Source: Atrichornis clamosus | Lineage: Eukaryota; Chordata; Aves; Passeriformes; Menuridae | Length of the DNA: 64,000 nucleotides | Assembly (NCBI GenBank): GCA_013400975.1 | Contig: WBMZ01011568.1 | Coordinates: 26,930-90,929 of the forward strand | Reading direction: 5' to 3' | Part shown: piece by piece, positions 61,001 through 64,000 of the stretch | How positions within the stretch are numbered: position 1 is the stretch's first letter | Layout: each line of letters opens with the position of its first letter | Position numbers and translations under genes: made by a program | Notes under the pieces: model-generated | What the model was told of the DNA's origin: nothing | Databases searched by the model: none | The model's input: the letters and a program-made list of their open reading frames with translations, nothing else

Positions 61001-64000
61001 CCAGTTCCAACCTCCTGCCATGGGCAGGGATGCCTTGCACTAGACCAGGTTGCTCAGAGACCCATCCAGCCTTGAACACTTTCAGGAATGGGGCATCCAC
61101 AACTTCTCTAGACAACCTGTTCAGTGCCTCAACACTCTCACAGCAAAGAATTGCTTTCTAAAATCTTATCCAACCCTACTCTCTTTCAGTTGGAAGTCAC
61201 TCTCCCTTGTCATAGACATTACATGCTATTTGAGTTGCAGCTCTCCCCCGACAACTGTAAATTGCCTAATTAGAGATCTCATTATCACATTTTTTTTTGT
61301 TCTGTTTGTTATAGTAGCCAAGCCATGCTGGAATTACCATACAAACCATGCTATACAAACCAAGACTTACAACTCCAGCTGCAAATGGGAATTGAACAAG
61401 GTATTCTCTGCACTGCTGCAGGAAACCCATGGACCTGTGTTCAAAAGAAGGTCTAAGGGAAATGCAGAGAATGTTAGAGGTTGCAAGCAGAGCAGAATAC
61501 TGGATGCTTGCCTATACACTGACTTGAAGGAAAACAAAGACAGTCAACATGGCTTATTCTTTTGTTCCTGATGCCAAATACATGGAATTTCTGCTAGATG
61601 TTGATGAATCCAGTATGCCGTTCTTCCACTCCTAGGAGAGAAAGCTGCCTTGTGAAGGTCTGCATCAGGTCCAGCCTTTGGAATGGGCAAAATGTGTATA
61701 CATGTCCTTTGTCCAGTCTGGACAGAAGTATGTCTACAGCAAGACTCATCCATACCAACTGCAGCAGTGGGCACAAGGCAAGACCAGTGAGAGGGGAGAA
61801 CTTCTGAGGGTGCAGCTGTCCTCATCTGAAAACTGACACAGAAGCTGGTGTGTTACCACAGGTTTGCTCGCTGTGTGCTTCCATAGCAACAGTGCCTTCC
61901 ATGAGATTACCCGGCCTAGTGGGCAGTGCTGTATACTGCTGTCTCTCCAATATACAGGATACTTCTCTGGCACAGGAAGATGAATACACAAATCCATGAC
62001 TGCCACTGGCCATAATCCATTCTTGACACATTCAAGCATTTTGTTAAGGGAAACTTCTAACCACACTTCTGTTCCTCCAAGACTTCACCTGGCATCAGGC
62101 CTGCAAAGAGTGTAAAACTGAAAGAGTAGAGTGAACTCTGCATCAAGCCTCCAAATTCCCCAACATCTTCACTCTCTGACCCTTTAGCTTCCATTTCCTC
62201 TGACCCACATCAGAGGGGGCAGAGGACCTAAACCTAAGGCCCAGGAGATGAGAGCTGCATATAACTCACCATGTTAGTTTTAAGTGCTGACGGTACTGGA
62301 GACTGGGCAGCACAGACTGATCCAAGACAGCCAAAGAATAAGGGGATGTTTGGAGAAAGAGGCCATGCTGAGCTGGATGCTCTTTGTAAGACATCAGTGG
62401 AGATACAGCATGTGTGTTTTCATCACTATCCAAAAGTATCGCTCTTTTCTGTACATGCAGAATGCTCCTACTATTTGCCAAGACTTGTATTACACAGAGA
62501 AGGATTTTGGTATGGACAAAGAAAACACAAATATCCTGGGTTCTTTGGCAAAATGGAGGCATGACATTTACGATGACAGTACGAAGAAGAGTATGCAGAG
62601 CAGAGAAAATGGAGGCTTCTCTGCTTTCTGTCCACCTTTGGTGACGGAGCATACAGAGGTTCTGTAAGACATCTGGGGACAATATCAGGCAAAATGAAGG
62701 TAAAGTGTCACTGCCCTATGCACAAGGAGGCTTCAATGTCAGCCCTGGGACTGGAATCACCAAGAACAGGAGTCTCCTGTGGAGGAGATGTCACTTCACT
62801 AAGCAGACCTTGATAACTTGTAGGCTTGGCATGTGCTCTAGTGTCTGAAGCAGCTGCGCTCATATTTGCCACATGAATGTCACAAAGATTAAATTACCTT
62901 CTTCATGTTTTCCATTAGCTTGTATCATCAACGGGAAATACATCACCCTTCCTCATATATTTTATATCTTTCAGACAAGGCATTAAACCTGAACCCAAAC
63001 TGCTTTGTGGTTATTAAAGACCTGCTGGTGCTCTTCATGTGGGTAAATCCACAAGTCCCAGACAATTGCATACACCTTCTGCTGACTTGTATGTATAACC
63101 ACAGACATACCTGGCTTCCTACAAGGATACCGAATTCACCAGAGCTGTGCTCGTCAACAGACAAGCAAGTGTACTGTAAGAGAGGCTTTGCAATTTTTTT
63201 CCCCTGGCGATTACAGTAAGAGTTTGGCAGTAGCAGCAAGTTTCTTACCAATAGCACCAGTCTGTTTACCCTGGGTATGGAACACACACTCACTCCATGG
63301 AAGCCTTTTCTAATGTTGCTATAAATTAAAAATACCAGAAATACCAGACTGTGAAGAGAGAGACAGTTAGAGATCTTACACTTGTTTAAAAACAACACTA
63401 AAAAAAGATTTTGCCATCTTTCATCAGCTCCGGGTCTCCTATGTGCACGTGTGTGAGAGAGATGAAAGGGAGCAGAGAGGGAAGCCAGGGCAGCAATTCC
63501 CTCACGGGTTGCGAAGACCAGTGTCAGATTTTCTGGCTCACTCCCCCAAAACATGGACGTCTGGTGCAGTCGCTCAGGCCGCCCCTGTGTCCGGGCTCCC
63601 AGAGGTGCTGGAGGCCCTTGCTCAGCAGATACCTGCCCGGCTCGAGGAGACCCAGCATCCCTGCGGCTACGGCTCTCCCAGACCACGCTGAGCCTCCGCG
63701 GGCTGCAGGAACCCTACGTCCCAAGGAAAGGGGGTGGGGTGGGGTGGTGTGTGTTGTGCGGGGTGTGCCTTCCCGACCGCGGACCCCGAATGCCGTCCCG
63801 TACCTGGCTTGACGTCGCAGGTGAGCTGCACCCCCAGGGCGCCGCCGCCCCGCTCGGGAGCGGCGTGGGCAAAGTCGTCCCCCGCGAACTGAGCAGCTCT
63901 GTCGGCGGCGCGCAGCAGGGCGGGCTCGGGGCAGCCCTCGGCGGGGGCGGCGCAGCCCGAGCCGCGGGGCCGCGGGCGCAGACGGGGTGGCAGCAGGCGG
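50482..64000 (-). CDS. Unrecognised secreted multidomain protein: coiled coil, TNFR-Cys, EGF-like half, TNFR-Cys, three beta-sandwich repeats
   Basis: Coding exons are complement(join(50482..52001, 56859..56925, 58213..58751, 63804..64000)), the last being 5'-incomplete. Junction phases agree (1, 0, 1) and all introns are GT-AG. They give 773 visible residues. In order: Cys-containing N-terminal segment (1-66), Gln/Leu-rich coiled coil (about 86-146), eight-Cys TNFR-like module (202-244), EGF_CA-like half module (246-272), canonical six-Cys TNFR module (285-321), then three tandem repeats of about 150 residues (347-474, 479-622, 626-773). N-glycosylation sequons occur at 404, 454, 557 and 740. 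No transmembrane segment is visible and the protein ends directly after the third repeat. I infer an extracellular oligomer. I do not recognise the gene and know no named family with this order. Start codon and signal peptide lie beyond base 64000. Confidence 0.88.
52002..56858 (-). other. Intron of the minus-strand gene (4.86 kb)
   Basis: GT-AG intron. It contains the cryptic or alternative exon candidate at 52203-52269 and a GC-richer patch near 54.0-54.4 kb with a 155-codon plus-strand open frame of no recognisable family. No mobile element was recognised. Confidence 0.7.
52203..52269 (-). other. Candidate alternative 67-nt exon (signal-peptide-like)
   Basis: Flanked by acceptor ..cgttacag and a consensus donor CAAG|GTAAGT. 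It has the same length (67 nt) and phases (0 in, 1 out) as the EGF exon at 56859-56925, so it could replace that exon without a frameshift. It encodes VLVRIALCSFFFTL.., a hydrophobic stretch. The upstream pyrimidine tract is weak and no in-frame ATG is present. It could equally be a fortuitous splice-site pair. Confidence 0.25.
56859..56925 (-). CDS. 67-nt exon encoding an EGF_CA-like half module
   Basis: Acceptor tgatttacag, donor CAG|GTAAGT, phase 0 in and phase 1 out. It reads DRDECTESPSICGERIKC then LNTPG, the start of a calcium-binding EGF domain (D-x-D-E-C, N-T-P-G). The following exon supplies GFRC, but the usual fifth cysteine (C-x-C) is replaced by Leu-Gly. Only four EGF cysteines (250, 257, 263, 272) are present before the TNFR module begins at Cys285. 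It is too short to stand out as an ORF and was found from splice sites and phase. Confidence 0.85.
56926..58212 (-). other. Intron of the minus-strand gene (1.29 kb)
   Basis: GT-AG intron, AT-rich, nothing recognised inside. Confidence 0.75.
58213..58751 (-). CDS. Exon encoding the coiled coil and the first TNFR-type module
   Basis: Acceptor tttgtatttcag, 539 nt, donor CAG|GTGAAA, phase 1 in and 0 out. It begins ENEVPSEDALILQLHLAKGH and runs through a Gln-rich heptad region (LKSQQQIIVDLQQKLAEQQ, then VLVSQQREILEQQRKMYEQ) at 58510-58692, predicted to oligomerise. The C-terminal 43 residues hold eight cysteines (CGLC, CNF, CEKCTLC, AEC, RIC), ending SDRIC like a TNFR-Cys repeat. The stretch between, with VEVDAKVINVG, is unassigned. 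Confidence 0.92.
59210..59870 (+). mobile_element. Ancient CR1-type LINE fragment
   Basis: Blocks in CR1 order: tggaaatgattttgaagtaa, gtcagaaaggcaaataaaat, ctggtctcaaactctcaaaa, agggcagcaaggaaaat, actcttcactctttcttcc and attaaaggacattaaatgaa. These match the remembered amniote CR1 3' ORF2/UTR wording. It is heavily mutated with no intact ORF, so it is an old insertion. Confidence 0.75.
60952..61240 (-). mobile_element. Avian CR1 LINE fragment
   Basis: The plus strand begins aatcatcgaattgtgg, then gttggaagggacctta, then ccaacctcctgccatgggca and tgcactagaccaggttgctc, the reverse complement of the avian CR1 3' end. It is well preserved compared with the fragment at 59.2 kb, so it is younger. 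Confidence 0.93.
63730..64000. promoter_or_regulatory. CpG-rich segment around the first visible exon (edge of a CpG island)
   Basis: The last 200 bases are very GC- and CpG-rich, in contrast to the AT-rich interior, as expected at the 5' end of a vertebrate gene. G runs at 63730-63748 (ggggtggggtgggg) and 63760-63763 could form a G-quadruplex on the plus strand inside intron 1. The promoter itself should lie beyond 64000. Confidence 0.6.
63804..64000 (-). CDS. First visible exon, 5'-incomplete, N-terminal region
   Basis: Open to the window edge; the donor AG|GTACGG ends the exon at 63804 in phase 1. The frame is fixed by the next exon (CDVKP plus split Gly, then ENEVP). The 65 visible codons are very GC-rich and Ala/Arg/Gly-rich. 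They include four cysteines (two as SGCAAP and EGCPEP) and the end LGVQLTCDVKP. No ATG is in frame, so the start and any signal peptide are upstream, beyond 64000. The match of phase and the lack of stops support it. The exact reading of the first dozen residues, possibly a signal-peptide tail, is uncertain. Confidence 0.75.

Larger units (their letters stand above)
58752..63803 (-). other. First visible intron of the minus-strand gene (5.05 kb)
   Basis: GT-AG intron joining the phase-1 donor at 63804 to the acceptor at 58751. It holds two CR1 fragments. A 247-codon minus-strand open frame (62943-63686) has no domain, and its C-terminal half is AT-rich intron-like sequence. Confidence 0.7.

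Noticed and set aside
61050..61571. 173-codon plus-strand open frame
   Set aside because: Its first third is the antisense of the CR1 fragment; the rest is AT-rich and featureless.

Overview
This window is vertebrate nuclear DNA, almost certainly from a bird. It has short exons with GT/AG introns, long AT-rich non-coding DNA, CR1 LINE fragments ending in the TAGAATCA-type terminal motif, and a solo-LTR-like repeat of a kind I associate with non-galliform birds. Only two protein-coding genes can be supported, and both run off the window. They point towards each other and are separated by about 36 kb without a recognisable gene.

Left part (1-14.2 kb, + strand): the 3' portion of GAD2, glutamate decarboxylase 65. 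Seven coding exons (398-514, 1630-1694, 5494-5572, 7256-7405, 9152-9259, 10850-10939, 11613-11786) join in frame to 260 codons plus a stop. This corresponds to residues 326-585 of the 585-residue protein. The exons carry the PLP-binding lysine motif (NPHK, residue 396) and the catalytic-loop tyrosine (residue 425). A long AT-rich 3' UTR with several AATAAA signals follows.

Middle part (14.2-50.1 kb): intergenic DNA with a CR1 tail (18.85 kb), an LTR (19.63-20.72 kb), an older CR1 piece (21.1 kb), an exact four-copy 54-bp tandem repeat (39.3 kb) and several TA/CA microsatellites. No convincing exon was found.

Right part (50.1-64.0 kb, - strand): a gene I do not recognise, and the most interesting object here. 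Four exons (63804-64000 partial, 58213-58751, 56859-56925, 50482-52001) join with matching phases into at least 773 residues. They encode a Cys-containing N-terminal segment, a Gln-rich coiled coil, a TNFR-type cysteine-rich module, a half EGF-like module, a second and canonical six-cysteine TNFR module, and three tandem repeats of about 150 residues. Each repeat holds a Cys pair 57-60 residues apart and ends in a Leu/Ile-Trp-Ile/Leu strand, which suggests C1q/TNF-like beta-sandwiches. The expected product is a secreted, oligomeric, disulfide-rich glycoprotein. Exon 1 lies in a CpG-rich segment at the window end, so the start codon and promoter should lie just beyond 64000. In mammals I recall GAD2 being followed by APBB1IP with no such gene between them, so this locus may have been lost or left unannotated there.
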